Shown in pieces: positions 11,433 to 21,276 of a stretch of DNA of 64,000 nucleotides. A program made the translations under genes and the position numbers. Location: positions 26,887 to 90,886 of the forward strand of contig JABSTR010003214.1 in assembly GCA_013339765.2 (NCBI GenBank), given 5' to 3'. Within the stretch, counting starts at the first letter, position 1. Each line of letters begins with the position of its first letter. The notes beneath the pieces were generated by a model. That model had not been told where the DNA came from, did no database searches, and saw only the letters and a program-made list of their open reading frames with translations. Source of the stretch: Haemaphysalis longicornis. Taxonomy: Eukaryota > Arthropoda > Arachnida > Ixodida > Ixodidae.

Positions 11433-13384
11433 ATGTCAGCATTGGCACTACTAAGGCTACCTTAACACTACTCTGACAGCTAATGTGACGTACCACTAAA
11501 TATAAGAACTATATTTTGTGAATGGGGACTCTGAGGGCATTTCAGCCCAGCTACAGGTCCCATCTGAACTTGCAAAATATTTTTATGTGTCTATCTTAGC
11601 CGTTTGGTGGATTGAAGTGACAATATATACACGGATGAAGCCATGTCCACAAAATGTGACAAAAGGAAACATGCACAAACCCGGACACCGTCACTGCCAT
11701 GGACGTATAATTCGTGCAGCAGAATGGAGAGGTGGGCTAGTTGGTATATATGCATAACTAAACCTTCAAAAAGCACATCACTGAAACACTTGTCATGTTG
11801 TCCAGTTCGCTTGTCCTGCTAGGCCTACATTTTTAGTTGAAGTATACGTTGTACAGCGGGAAACATCAAAGTAGTGAAAGAAATTTTTACAGCACAATCC
11901 CATTTACACATAGCCTAAGTTGCACCAGTCAGCAGCCTGCAGCATGTAAGTTATTAGCAAACGACAGCCCAGACACCAGAATCATACTATGCCTTAAACC
12001 TGGGAAATCCCAAATGCTGTGTTACTCTGATCACCAAGGTGTGTACACACTAAATTCATTAAGCTGAAAATTTCATAAGTGACAGAAATTTAACAGCCAT
12101 TTTAGAATATTTTTACTAGGTTCTGAAAGGTTAATTTACGTTTGCTATGCTGCAGTAAGAGTATGAAGCACAACCAGCGCTGCTAATACTACTGTACCAG
12201 TTACGGCATGCGTGTAGTTCTAACGTTACAAATAAATTCGGGTTGCCTACACGTTGTTCATTTCAACATTTCACGATCAAACTTAGCGTTAGAAAAGATT
12301 GAGCATTCAATCGAAACGCGAAAAAATCATCCAGATGGCATTTTAATCTAATGCTGTACTCTCGAAACTCACTGCAATAATATTTTATTTTAATGCAACA
12401 CGAACGGCAATCTTTCAATTTATTGTGCACGTTTTTTAACCGAAAACTATTATGACGAAAAAAAATGGCATCTTCAGAAACTAAACAAACACAATATCAC
12501 GCTAAAAGTACACCATGTGCGTGTAACCTATACACGCTTATATTCCCACTCTCCTGCTTCCCTTATTTCATTTCATATCACAAAATTCGCCTACCAAAAC
12601 AGGACATAACACAAACGCTTCACCAAACACACGGCTAGAAATTGCGCTAGAATTGATTCTTTTTACAAACCCAGCAGCCAGGTACAAAGTCCTACCGACA
12701 AATCTCCGCCACGCACAAAGCGAGTCCCTCAAATCGTTAGGGCTAACCGCTTACGTTACTTACATCAAACTCTGCTACGTCAAATACATATGACAAGAAA
12801 ACAAGGTTCACAAGTACTCACTTACCTCCACTACTTGGCAGTATTTCTTCGTCCGGTAGATAAATCCATGGTAGTCAAATCGCCGAAATAACGAAAGTTG
12901 AAGGCGTGCACACCCATGCCGTCACCGGCCTGTAGCACGCGTATCGATGCGGAGTGCAGTTAATACACTGTCGGACGATCGGACTCGCCGCGCAGCGACT
13001 TCCTGTCTCGTGTTCGTCCGAGGGAAAAACTAGTTCCTGAAAGACACCCACCTTGATAAAAACGCGTTGCGAAATATATGCCCAAGTTATTGGGAAATAC
13101 AGATATTAGTTGACAATTATATACAAGAAAAGCTTGAGCGTGGGTATTTTTTAAAGAAAACAGTAATTGTACCGACAATCTAGATTACGGCATTTAAGGC
13201 AATTTCAGGGTCTGCGGTGGAAATACAGCTGCCGTGGGGTTGTGGGCGCCGTAATTTTACTGTTTGTTCTGAGGCCGCACCAAATTGCAACGTATTTTCC
13301 GCGCTTTCGCGCGTCGACATCGCCCCGCATTGACGGCGTCGGCAAAATGCACGGCGACGTGAGCTGACGCGAAGGAGGAGAAGG
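11433..13384. other. Non-coding, no gene recognised
   Basis: AT-rich to about 12800. Near 12826 the minus strand has a good splice-donor consensus (GTAAGTGAG) after a short open stretch, with a G+C-richer segment upstream (12900-13020). This could be a first exon of a minus-strand gene, but I found no downstream exon and do not call one. Confidence 0.35.
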
Positions 13385-13570
13385 AGAAGAAAACTTTATT
13401 GAACAGGTAGATCGAGCATAGAAGTGGGCGGGGTCCTCATTCCAGGACTCCGTTGGTGCGGCCTGCCGTCTTCGCCCTTTCAGTGAGCCAAAGCTGCTTA
13501 TTTAGGTCCGAGCTGGCAAGTTCACTCTCCCACTGCTCCTATGTAGCTACGCCGATGTCTATGCTGCTCG
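13385..13570 (-). repeat. 3' end of a LINE, same family as LINE B
   Basis: On the minus strand this ends in an AATAAAGTTT-type signal (TTTATT at about 13395 on plus). It shares the GTCCTCATTCCAGGACTCC block with 40790-40810, the 3' UTR of LINE B. The similarity fades by about 13570. It is a short, 5'-truncated copy with no coding part. Confidence 0.6.
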
Positions 13571-13639
13571 CAAGATATCAGCGTCGACGCAGCGCCAGAA
13601 AGCATCCGAAAGCAGGCGACAACGTCCGGATTCCATGTC

Positions 13640-13915
13640 TATTAAGTGCGAATGCACTTTATAAGCGACCCTGAATTCCGGTGACCGCCGTCCGTCCACA
13701 TAGCAACAGCTGCGGGTGCGCGCGCTCCTCGCCTTCCTTGGCAACGGGGGGAGAGGGGCGCGCGCTGCCTGGCCGCTGACATGGCACATACCCACGTGGG
13801 GGATTGGCCAGGAATCTCCTCGTCTTCCTTGGCAACGGGGGGAGATGGGCGCGCGCTGCCTGGCATCTGACATGGCACATACCCACTTGGGGGATTGACC
13901 AAGAATCGGGCGTGA
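13640..13915. repeat. Interspersed repeat with two 91-bp tandem units
   Basis: Units at 13725-13815 and 13816-13905 each run from CTCCTCG(C/T)CTTCCTTGGC to GGATTG(G/A)CCA(G/A)GAAT with few differences. The CATACCCACGTGG(G/A)GGATTGG part recurs near 52540-52560. The preceding AAGTGCGAATGCACTTTATA (13645-13665) recurs inverted near 8150-8178. So this is a mosaic of tick interspersed repeats. Overlapping open frames on both strands come from the G+C-rich units and are not genes. Confidence 0.7.
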
Positions 13916-14698
13916 GAAGGGCTAATGCACCCGCTTAAAGGAGTACTGACACGAAATTTTCAAAAGCTGAGATCCGCTTCTAGCAATCAAGTACAACGAC
14001 AACACAAATAGGTGTCTGTGAATAATGCATCTTTCTTTCTTTGTAGTTGTGTGTGTGTGTGTGATCTCTCTTTCGCGAACATTACCGAACCGCGCAAATT
14101 TCAACATCCTGCATTCGCACTTTCACATTCTTCCCCTCGGGGAAATGCGGGGAAAATGTTTTCCCTGGTTGGGGTCATTACGTTAGCAGAAAACAATAAT
14201 TTTTTTTAACGTGCGGTAATTTGGTGCCTTGAGGTAAATTACAAGACATTTCTCTTCGAAAGTGCGCAATCCTCCGTGGCTAGCTTGGCTTTCATCGGGG
14301 AGATCGGGGGATTGGGAGAGCTTTTTGCGAGGTATGTACGGGAGCTCTGGCTACATCGCTTGTAGTGTTAGCATGAAGGGCTTGATGCAACATCGGTGCG
14401 TAACGGGCAAAGTTTATCAACGCCAGAAATCTAGCGGTGCATTCAATTTCATTCGCGGTACCGTAGCTCGCATAGGGGGAACGATGAAGCGCGATAGCTT
14501 TTCTTGGCTTAAATAAGTGAGCTTTGGTCCCATCACTTGCAGTATTAGCATAATTGACCTCGCCTCCAAGATCGGTGCGGAAGAAACAAGCGTTAGCACT
14601 GCCGAAATTTATCAAATACGACCAAAACAAAGTACCCGAGAAATATTCGTTGGCAGCCTCTGTTAGGGTACCAAATTCTTGGTTACACGCATTGTTTT
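13916..14698. repeat. Mixed interspersed repeat fragments, no gene
   Basis: TTAAAGGAGTACTGACACGA at 13934 looks like an inverted-repeat terminus, but I could not find its partner. 14110-14155 (GCATTCGCACTTTCACATTC, then CCCCTCGGGGAAATGCGGGG) matches 7735-7780 in inverse orientation. Between 14262 and 14630 there are short overlapping frames without motifs, one of them containing two similar halves (TTAGCAT- and GGTGCG-type segments near 14370 and 14550). Confidence 0.45.
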
Positions 14699-14699
14699 G

Positions 14700-14781
14700 C
14701 GGCGTGGTCGAGTGGATTCGAACTTAGGTGCTGGTGTTGTGTTTTGAAAGTTTATGGTTCGAATCTTGGCAAAACCTCACG
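14700..14781 (+). repeat. tRNA-like sequence, Ser/Leu-type shape
   Basis: GGCGTGGTCGAGTGG at 14701 is a strong A-box match and GGTTCGAATCT at about 14756 a strong B-box match. The spacing of about 45 bp is longer than usual and suits a tRNA with a long variable arm. CGTG at 14703 can pair with CACG at 14777. A T run follows within 10 bp (14783-14798) and could end pol III transcription. The anticodon arm does not fold cleanly, so a tRNA pseudogene or SINE head is more likely than a working tRNA. Confidence 0.5.
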
Positions 14782-15075
14782 GATTTTTTTTAGTTTTTTT
14801 TTGCAATGCGGGTGTCATCGACTTTTTTTTTCAAAGCAAAAAAAGGCAGAGTACCTTGCCGTTTAACCTAAGTGACGTTTGACGGTAACCTCAGTATCAA
14901 GGCAGCCCCGAAATTTGCGTTGCTCACACTTTGAATTCATGAAGCTGCAGTCGGTACGTAACATCAATGTTTAATCAAGTAGCAAGTAAAGTTGTGCCAT
15001 TGCGTCTTCGTTCATCATCCTATCTTATTTTCTATTTTCTTCAGATTTGACGGCAATGACCCCCGCCCCCTCCAG
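14782..15075. other. Non-coding, T-rich then pyrimidine-rich
   Basis: Two T runs (14783 on and 14822 on) and no gene. A CCCCCGCCCCC tract leads into the long C run. Confidence 0.4.
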
Positions 15076-15107
<32 letters not shown>

Positions 15108-15117
15108 ATAACGAAAA
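15076..15117. repeat. Homopolymer of 42 C
   Basis: An uninterrupted run of C, preceded by short C blocks. Its true length in the genome is uncertain because long G/C homopolymers are miscounted by most sequencing methods. Confidence 0.95.
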
Positions 15118-17191
15118 AAACCTTACAAGGCTCGTTGGGAACGTCGCTTGTAAACGAATTCTGCACTAAGACCCTGCCTCTCTCCGTGAGGTTCGGTATT
15201 GGGCTACTGTTTTGAAGGTCATAGTTTCAAAGCAATAGTGGTGGAATAAACTTGCACAAAACCCCTCGGTACAATACCCTTACAAAACACATACGAAACC
15301 CCTCGGTAACTTCAGTACAGTACGCCTGCGGAGAGTTTGAAAATAAAGTATAGCAGATATGGCTAAAATAAATGTAACTGCGGTAGACATGTTCGAAGTT
15401 CGAAATTAAGCAGGAGGAACATCGAGAGTACTTCTCGAGCAAAGTTGAAAAAACGTCCGACATTAAGGTACCAGCAACGTTATCTCAACATCCAAAAATT
15501 TTCATTAAAATATTGCACTTTGTACGGATGTCTAATAGCGACACTGACTGGACATAGACGTTCGGATCTTTTTGGGACGTCGCAGAGATGTGAGTGGTTT
15601 GATGGGATCCCTATTGAGGCTGAGGGACAAGCGATATTGAAAACGTGTTCCGGATTTAGGTAAGCTGAGAACTAAGCAGCAACATATCTCCCGACCTCTT
15701 CAACCATATTTTTTGGTTGAGAAAGGTTTTTCTCCTCCCTCCACTGGTTACATACATTCATTTTGTTCCGGGGGAATAAACCATCCGCAACACTACGAAT
15801 ATTAAGCCACAAGTTGAAGCAGGACTGCTCAAAGACAAAAGGAGGACGTATGTTCGCCGCACTGAACATTCACACTATGCGTCCTTCAGCATGCCTTGAG
15901 ACCCGTTTGTTGTTTAAGGTAGGCGTGCTAAAGTATCAGCTGCAACGAACTGTCTTATATATACGAACATCTAGATAAAGAAAGCCTTCCATTGGGTTTT
16001 GACTGCCCAATGCTAATTTATTTCCACCTGGTTTCTTTAGTAACTACCTAATGTGGCGCCATCCATGATTCGCGAAAGAGCTTGCGGTGGCAACCAGGCT
16101 GCAGGAAACTGAAAATGCTATCCAACATTTGCACTTAGTCCTTCCTATCGAGGGCGTTCAGGCGACAGCCTTGTCAAAACATCACCGCACAGAAAGTCGG
16201 GACTCAAATACGGGCTTTACTTGAGCAGTGGAAATAAAACAGAAACGACGCAGGAGATGCATTCGCCACAGCACTTCAATGTACGGAGGCTGACGGCGTG
16301 GAGGGACGAATGGCTGTCCACTTGCTGTCGTGAGGGCTCTTTGAAGTTGGCTGGCGGCGGCTGGTTTCTCCTGGCTGGCGGCATTTCCGGCTGGCGACTC
16401 TTCACGGCGAGAAGCGTCGCTGCGCTTATCTAGCTTCCATTCAAAGTTCCACGCTCCCTCAGTCGAACCGTATTTCTAAAGTTCGCTTCTATTTGGCTGG
16501 AAAAGAAGCGCGTGGTAATTCGAAACGAAACAACGCAAAAGTTCAGAAGGGACAACTCCTACAATCTCAAGTAATTAGGCATTTCCCAAATTTATTTCAA
16601 CTTGGACAAATTTTAGTACATTTCTTTAGATAAACAAGTCATTCGTGGTATTTGTTTTTTGTTGTTTGTATAGCTTCGGCGTCGGCGTCACTTCAGGTGA
16701 TAACGAGTTTCCGTGGACACGTATTTAGCACTGCTCTTGAGGATTTATAGGACCCAAGAAAAATCGCTCAGTGAGGCTCGGAACTATTGCATTAAAAGTA
16801 TGAGCTACTGAACTAGCTTTTTGTCAACTGGGAATAGAAGTTGAAGATCTTTTTCCACTGTCAGATGTGGTACAGAGCGATAAAGTGCATAGCCTCTAAT
16901 TAAACGTTTTCTTCCAGGCCGCGTTCCAGCAAATAATGACCATTTCACAGCGTAAGTCCGAATACAATTTATGGTAGTCTATTCGCGAGCCATCTCCATG
17001 GTCGTTTGTAGACGGGGCTATATTTAAAGAAAAGAAATGCAAGTCCAAGCGAGATTGTGCACGGAAAGTCCACAGGAATGATAATACAGGCTACAGAAAC
17101 GCAGGTACGGTGCGAAATATCTACGAAGACAAAAATCTGTGATTTAACGCGACGAAACTACACCTGGGATATGAGAAACAGTAGTAGAGGG
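15118..17191. other. Non-coding, no gene seen
   Basis: Two kilobases with only short frames. 16300-16400 has a GGCTGGCGGC-type repeated block (near 16350 and 16373) that produces small frames on both strands. No domain, splice-consistent exon or named repeat was found. Confidence 0.4.
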
Positions 17192-17195
17192 TTAA

Positions 17196-18875
17196 AGGGA
17201 CACTGAAGTGAATTTGTCAAGCTCCCGTTTTTGCTTGCACTGCGTAGACTGGCTCAAATTAGCACACTTTTCATCGTTTATCCGGTTGACAAATCGGTAA
17301 TTATTTTACAAAGCGCGAAAGAAGAAAAACTACCATGCGCGGTTTGCGGCGGCCGCACCAACTAAGGCTGTGACGTTGAGAGGAGGGGCGCCGTGATTGG
17401 ACGATGGCCAAGGTTAGCAATCACACAAGTTTCGGTTTCGGTTCTGTAAAACATAACCAATGGCTTTGTTGGATGGGCATTCTCAATATCTCAGTAATCA
17501 TCGTACCGCGCTTCTGCCATGTTGTCGGCTGTAAAATGCAATAGATAAGCCTCCCAGGACGGCTTGTAGTCGCACTAGCCGAGACCTACGCAGTGCATGA
17601 ACGCCCTCCGCGTACCCGCAGACGCCCAAATGTCATGCGCTTTTCCCCCATATTTGGAGCTTGCCTCCCTAATCCCTGTATCGTAAAAAGCGTGTTCGCA
17701 CCAGGCCAAGGGTCTGTTCATTCTGGCCTGTGCCCACTGCCTGCAAGCAGTCGGTGCTTATAGCAACAGCACGCCAACGAGAACTCGCTAGCGCGCCAGT
17801 GCCAGCCTGCGCGCGTTTTGTGAACTAGTTCGTGTAGCCATGAACGTTGCGGCCCCAAAAAAGGTGAACTCAATATAGAAAACATCGGCGGAAAACAAAA
17901 AAGTTAACTTACAAAAAAAAAAAAGCACGTACCCGCGGGGATTCGAACTCGTGACTCGCAAAACATTTGCGGCGAACTCCGAGCGCCCCAGACCGCTAGG
18001 CTACGGAGCGGGACGACAGTGCGTTGCTAATATATGGTATATATTGTACAACCGGTTTACACTTTTATTTAGTTTTGGCATTTCAAGCCGCTTAGGTGAC
18101 TATTTGTTGTACTTGTTAGTAAGCGTTGTATTTGTTAGTAAGCGTCGCCCGAGTTTCCACAGTAGCTCACGTCTAGCAATTGCATTTCGTATACGGAAAA
18201 GCGTTCGCAGATGCGTAGTCGTGCTGCTGACCGCTGTGCTTGTTCGCCCAGCGCAAAAAAGTGCTTCCCGCGCCCCTAGTTTTACGCTGTACGGTAAAAA
18301 TATCAGTTGATTTTATTTGCTTAGTACCTATATTGACTTCGCTGACTCTTCTCCCGCCTTCAAGAGGCCTTATATTTTCCTACTGGCGTACCAGTCAGCG
18401 AAGCGTCGCATGTGCAGCGCTTGTGTGAAGCGAACTTGACTTGGAGCTAGATACAGTGTACAAACAAACCAAGTAAAGAAAGGCACATTCTTCCATTCAC
18501 AAACGTGTCCTGGCTTCGTTTCAACTAAGCGAACGAATTGCGACCAAGCAATTTTTTTTTAACCTCCTTGATTGCGACGACCCGCCGGCGGCCGGCGGAC
18601 GAAACGCTGGGCCGACTGACTCTGTCGGCCGGGGAGTCGTGCAGTAGCGCAGCCGTGGCCCAGCCAATTGCCAGCTCATCCCCTCCTGACGTCACACGAA
18701 AACGCCACAGAAAATGGGCGAGCGTAAAGAGAGGAGGACAGCGTTTTCGAATTAGTTTTTCTACTAAATAAAATCGCGTAAACGCGCCTAGATTGGTCGA
18801 AACATGGCCTGGGGACTCCGGACTACAATTTGCGCTAGTAATCCCGCAATGTTTACATATCACTTCAGTGTCCCT
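17196..18875. mobile_element. 1.68-kb inverted-repeat element in TTAA
   Basis: The left end AGGGACACTGAAGTGA and the right end TCACTTCAGTGTCCCT are perfect 16-bp inverted repeats, each directly flanked by TTAA (17192-17195 and 18876-18879). TTAA duplications are typical of the piggyBac superfamily, but there is no transposase frame, so this would be a non-autonomous derivative. It contains a minus-strand tRNA-like sequence at 17930-18018, a palindromic CCGCCGGCGGCCGGCGG block near 18585 and several short frames without motifs. A second, partial copy of the same family follows at 18906-19249. Confidence 0.75.
17930..18018 (-). repeat. tRNA-like sequence inside the TTAA element
   Basis: Read on the minus strand, CCCGC at the 5' side pairs with GCGGG at the 3' side. 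TAGCCTAGCGGTCTGGGGC resembles an A-box/D-arm and GAGTTCGAATCC is a near-perfect B-box/T-loop. The length of about 88 suits a tRNA with a long variable arm. There is no CCA-adjacent terminator at the expected distance apart from a distant T run in the plus-strand A tract. I take it as a captured tRNA or SINE head rather than a host gene. Confidence 0.55.
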
Positions 18876-18905
18876 TTAAAGTATATTTTTTTACCTTTTG
18901 TGGAC

Positions 18906-19249
18906 TTTAAAAAACACTGAATTTAATTTTTGAAGCTCTTGTTTTTGCTTGCGCTACGTCGACTGGCTCAAATAAAAACGTTTCATCACTTGTCCACGTG
19001 ATAAAGGGGTATTTATGCTGCAAAGCCTGAAAAAAGAAAAGCTACCATGCGGGGGTTTGCGGCAGCTGCACCAACCAACAGCAGTGACGTCAGTACAATG
19101 TGGTACGTGATGAAACAATGTCTAAGAGTAAACTTTAAACCAGTTTCGGTTTTCGTTCTGTGAGCGAACATGCTTAGCATCTGACGTTGGATGATCATCC
19201 TCGATATCCAGCAAATGGCATACCGCGCTTCTCCCCATGTGGTCGGCTG
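18906..19249 (+). repeat. Partial second copy of the TTAA element
   Basis: TTTAAAAAACACTGAATTTA is a decayed version of the TTAA-plus-terminus. It is followed by GCTCTTGTTTTTGCTTGCGC, GACTGGCTCAAAT, AAGAAAAGCTACCATGCG, TTTGCGGC(A/G)GC and CATACCGCGCTTCT, all in the same order as 17205-17535. The match ends at GTCGGCTG, exactly where the LTR sequence TGTGGGACAACAT begins, so a retroelement insertion probably cut this copy. Confidence 0.7.
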
Positions 19250-19262
19250 TGTGGGACAACAT

Positions 19263-19693
19263 TGCCGCGAACCATGTATTACATTGGGTTTGTTTATTTG
19301 TGTTTTGCTTTTACCGGCAGTCTTCGCCGGTCTGTGTTATCTTCGTGCCAAGGGAAGCGCGCGTTCCATTCCTTCTTTCTGTGCCGCATGTGTTATCTGT
19401 TGTGATAGGGAGAGCATTCCGATTTACGTAAACAGCCCGGAATAATCTTCTTCTTGCATCTACAATGTTCTCGATGCGAATCGACGGTTCCAGAACCACG
19501 CGCGCCGAAAGATAAAAAGCCTGCAGAGCAGACGCCGGGGCATTCGATTCGACGACACTCGCCTGTGCAAGTCACTTTGTTGACCGCTGCTTCGCCGCCT
19601 CTGTATTCTTTTGAGTTGTTAAGGGAGCACAAGTTCGCTCCAATAAACGTGTTTCTCATTCAACACAACTGCATCGTCCTTGTCTTCGTGACA
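19263..19693 (+). repeat. 5' LTR of element 1
   Basis: Begins TGCCGCGAACC and ends CTTCGTGACA, and matches 24842-25263 along its length. It contains an AATAAA signal at about 19640 in the CTCCAATAAACGT context near its end. The first few bases are uncertain because the polypurine tract of the 3' copy ends three bases before TGCC. Confidence 0.85.
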
Positions 19694-19695
19694 TC

Positions 19696-19711
19696 TGGTG
19701 GAGGTGCGGGG
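19696..19711 (+). promoter_or_regulatory. Primer-binding site of element 1
   Basis: TGGTGGAGGTGCGG starts two bases after the LTR end, the usual place and the usual TGG start for pairing with a tRNA 3' end. I did not identify the tRNA. Confidence 0.6.
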
Positions 19712-19852
19712 TACGCACCCTTCATGCCCAATACAACCTCTGGAAGCCACCAAGCCAGTCCAACAAGAGCCAGCCTCCGCGTGCAAGATTTACCACCCGA
19801 GTTCGGTCTACTACCGGAGAAGACGAAGAAGAAAGACGTCGCAACCAGCACC

Positions 19853-21062
19853 ATGCTCAACCAAGCCAATCCTCCTGTCATTCTGCAGCAGCCACGGGAA
19901 CCGCCATCATTCCGAGGAGCCCCCGCAAAAGACCCAGAGGAATGGTTGGAAAAAACTGGAGCGCGTCCGGAAATTTAACAGGTGGGACGACGCAGAAACG
20001 TTCCGGCACGTTTTCTTTTACTTGGAAGATTCGGCTCGCACGTGGTTCGAGAACCACGAGAGCTGCTTGACAAACTGGGCTCAGTTCAAAAGCGAGTTCA
20101 CTAAGACCTTCACTACCATGGTCAGAAGAGAACGCGCAGCGCTTTTACTCGAAACTCGAACGCAGCACCCCAACGAAGGGGTAGTGATCTTTGTTGAGGA
20201 GATGAAGAGGTTGTTTCGACGTGCGGATCCGGAGATGACAGAAGAAAAGAAACTAAGGTTTCTCATGCGAGGGGTAAAGCAGGAGCTTTTTGCTTGCCTT
20301 GTCCGCAATCCTCCCAAGACGGTGGCCGAATTCGCGTCTGAGGCGGCCGCGATGGAGAAGACGCTGGAAGCTCGAACGAGGCAGTACGATCGCCCGGTCA
20401 ACGTGATGGTTTCCGAGGCGATCGGTGCCGGGGCTACAAGCTCCGACACACTGCGTGAGACCATCCGAGCAGTGGTCAGGGAGGAGCTTCGGAAGCTTTT
20501 TCCGACGACGCCGCAACCTCAAGTGGCTTCCCTGACTGACGTCATCCGCGAAGAGGTTCAACACGCTTTGGGCACTTCTATGCCATCCGAGGCACCCCGC
20601 GAGCCACAGGCGATGACCTATTCTGCGGCTGTTCGTCGACCCCGCCCTGCTCCAACCCGTCTACAAGAAGCTCCACCGTACCGCCGTCCACTCTCGCCGC
20701 CGTCCCCACTCTCGCCGCCGTCGACCGTACCGCCGTACACAGCCCAAACCCAGGCACCGAGGAAGACTGACGTTTGGCGAACGCCAGATCATCGTCCGCT
20801 GTGCTACCATTGCGGGGAGGCCGATCACATCTATCGTCGCTGCCCGTACAGGAGACTCGGACTGCGTGGTTTCTCCGTCGACGCCCCACGCCCCCGACCC
20901 GGCCAGCGCCCTACTGTGATCGACGAATATCTGTCCAACACCAACCGAGGACCAGCGCGGTCACACCGATCGTCATCGCCCTACCCATACCAGTCGCCTA
21001 ACCGCCGTAGCAATGCTGATTTCGCACGTGTAAGGTCCCCCAGCCCACGCGGGGGAAACTAA
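19853..21062 (+). pseudogene. gag: Gag polyprotein of element 1, frameshifted
   Basis: Gag packages the element RNA in a cytoplasmic particle. The start is taken at the ATG at 19853, since it opens the frame that leads into the conserved EEWLEK segment of gypsy gags. A six-A run (19950-19955) then shifts the frame, and the rest reads on in another frame to 21062. That part contains the helical capsid-like region (FRHVFFYLEDSARTWFENH), a charged middle, a proline-rich linker and one CCHC zinc knuckle, CYHCGEADHIYRRC (C-x2-C-x4-H-x4-C), near 20800. The tail is Arg/Ser/Pro-rich. One extra base in a homopolymer could be true decay or a sequencing error. Confidence 0.85.
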
Positions 21063-21276
21063 AAGCAGCAACTTCTGCAGGTGAAGTTGCTCTACGGCGA
21101 AATACTGGAAATCCTTCAACGACGCAAGGACGCACCGAAGACAGTGATTCACGACATGCCCTCATCCCGACGACCCGACCCAGCCCTGACGAGACTCCTG
21201 AACACGACGACAGCTACACGGCGCGACGCGTACCCGACCTGACCGAGACGTCCGTTGAGAAGACGACGACAACGAC

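Noticed and set aside
12826..12960. Possible first exon on the minus strand with GTAAGTGAG donor
   Set aside because: The donor is good, but the short open part has no homology that I know, and no second exon or plausible 3' end was found. Too weak to annotate.
7998..18018. Functional tRNA genes at 7998, 14700 or 17930 (minus)
   Set aside because: Each has an A-box and B-box but fails in the clover-leaf: extra bases before the acceptor stem, mismatched anticodon stem or no clean anticodon loop. They lie in or beside repeats.
20700..21000. Separate Pro/Arg-rich protein on either strand at the end of gag
   Set aside because: It is the proline-rich linker of gag, read in other frames on both strands.
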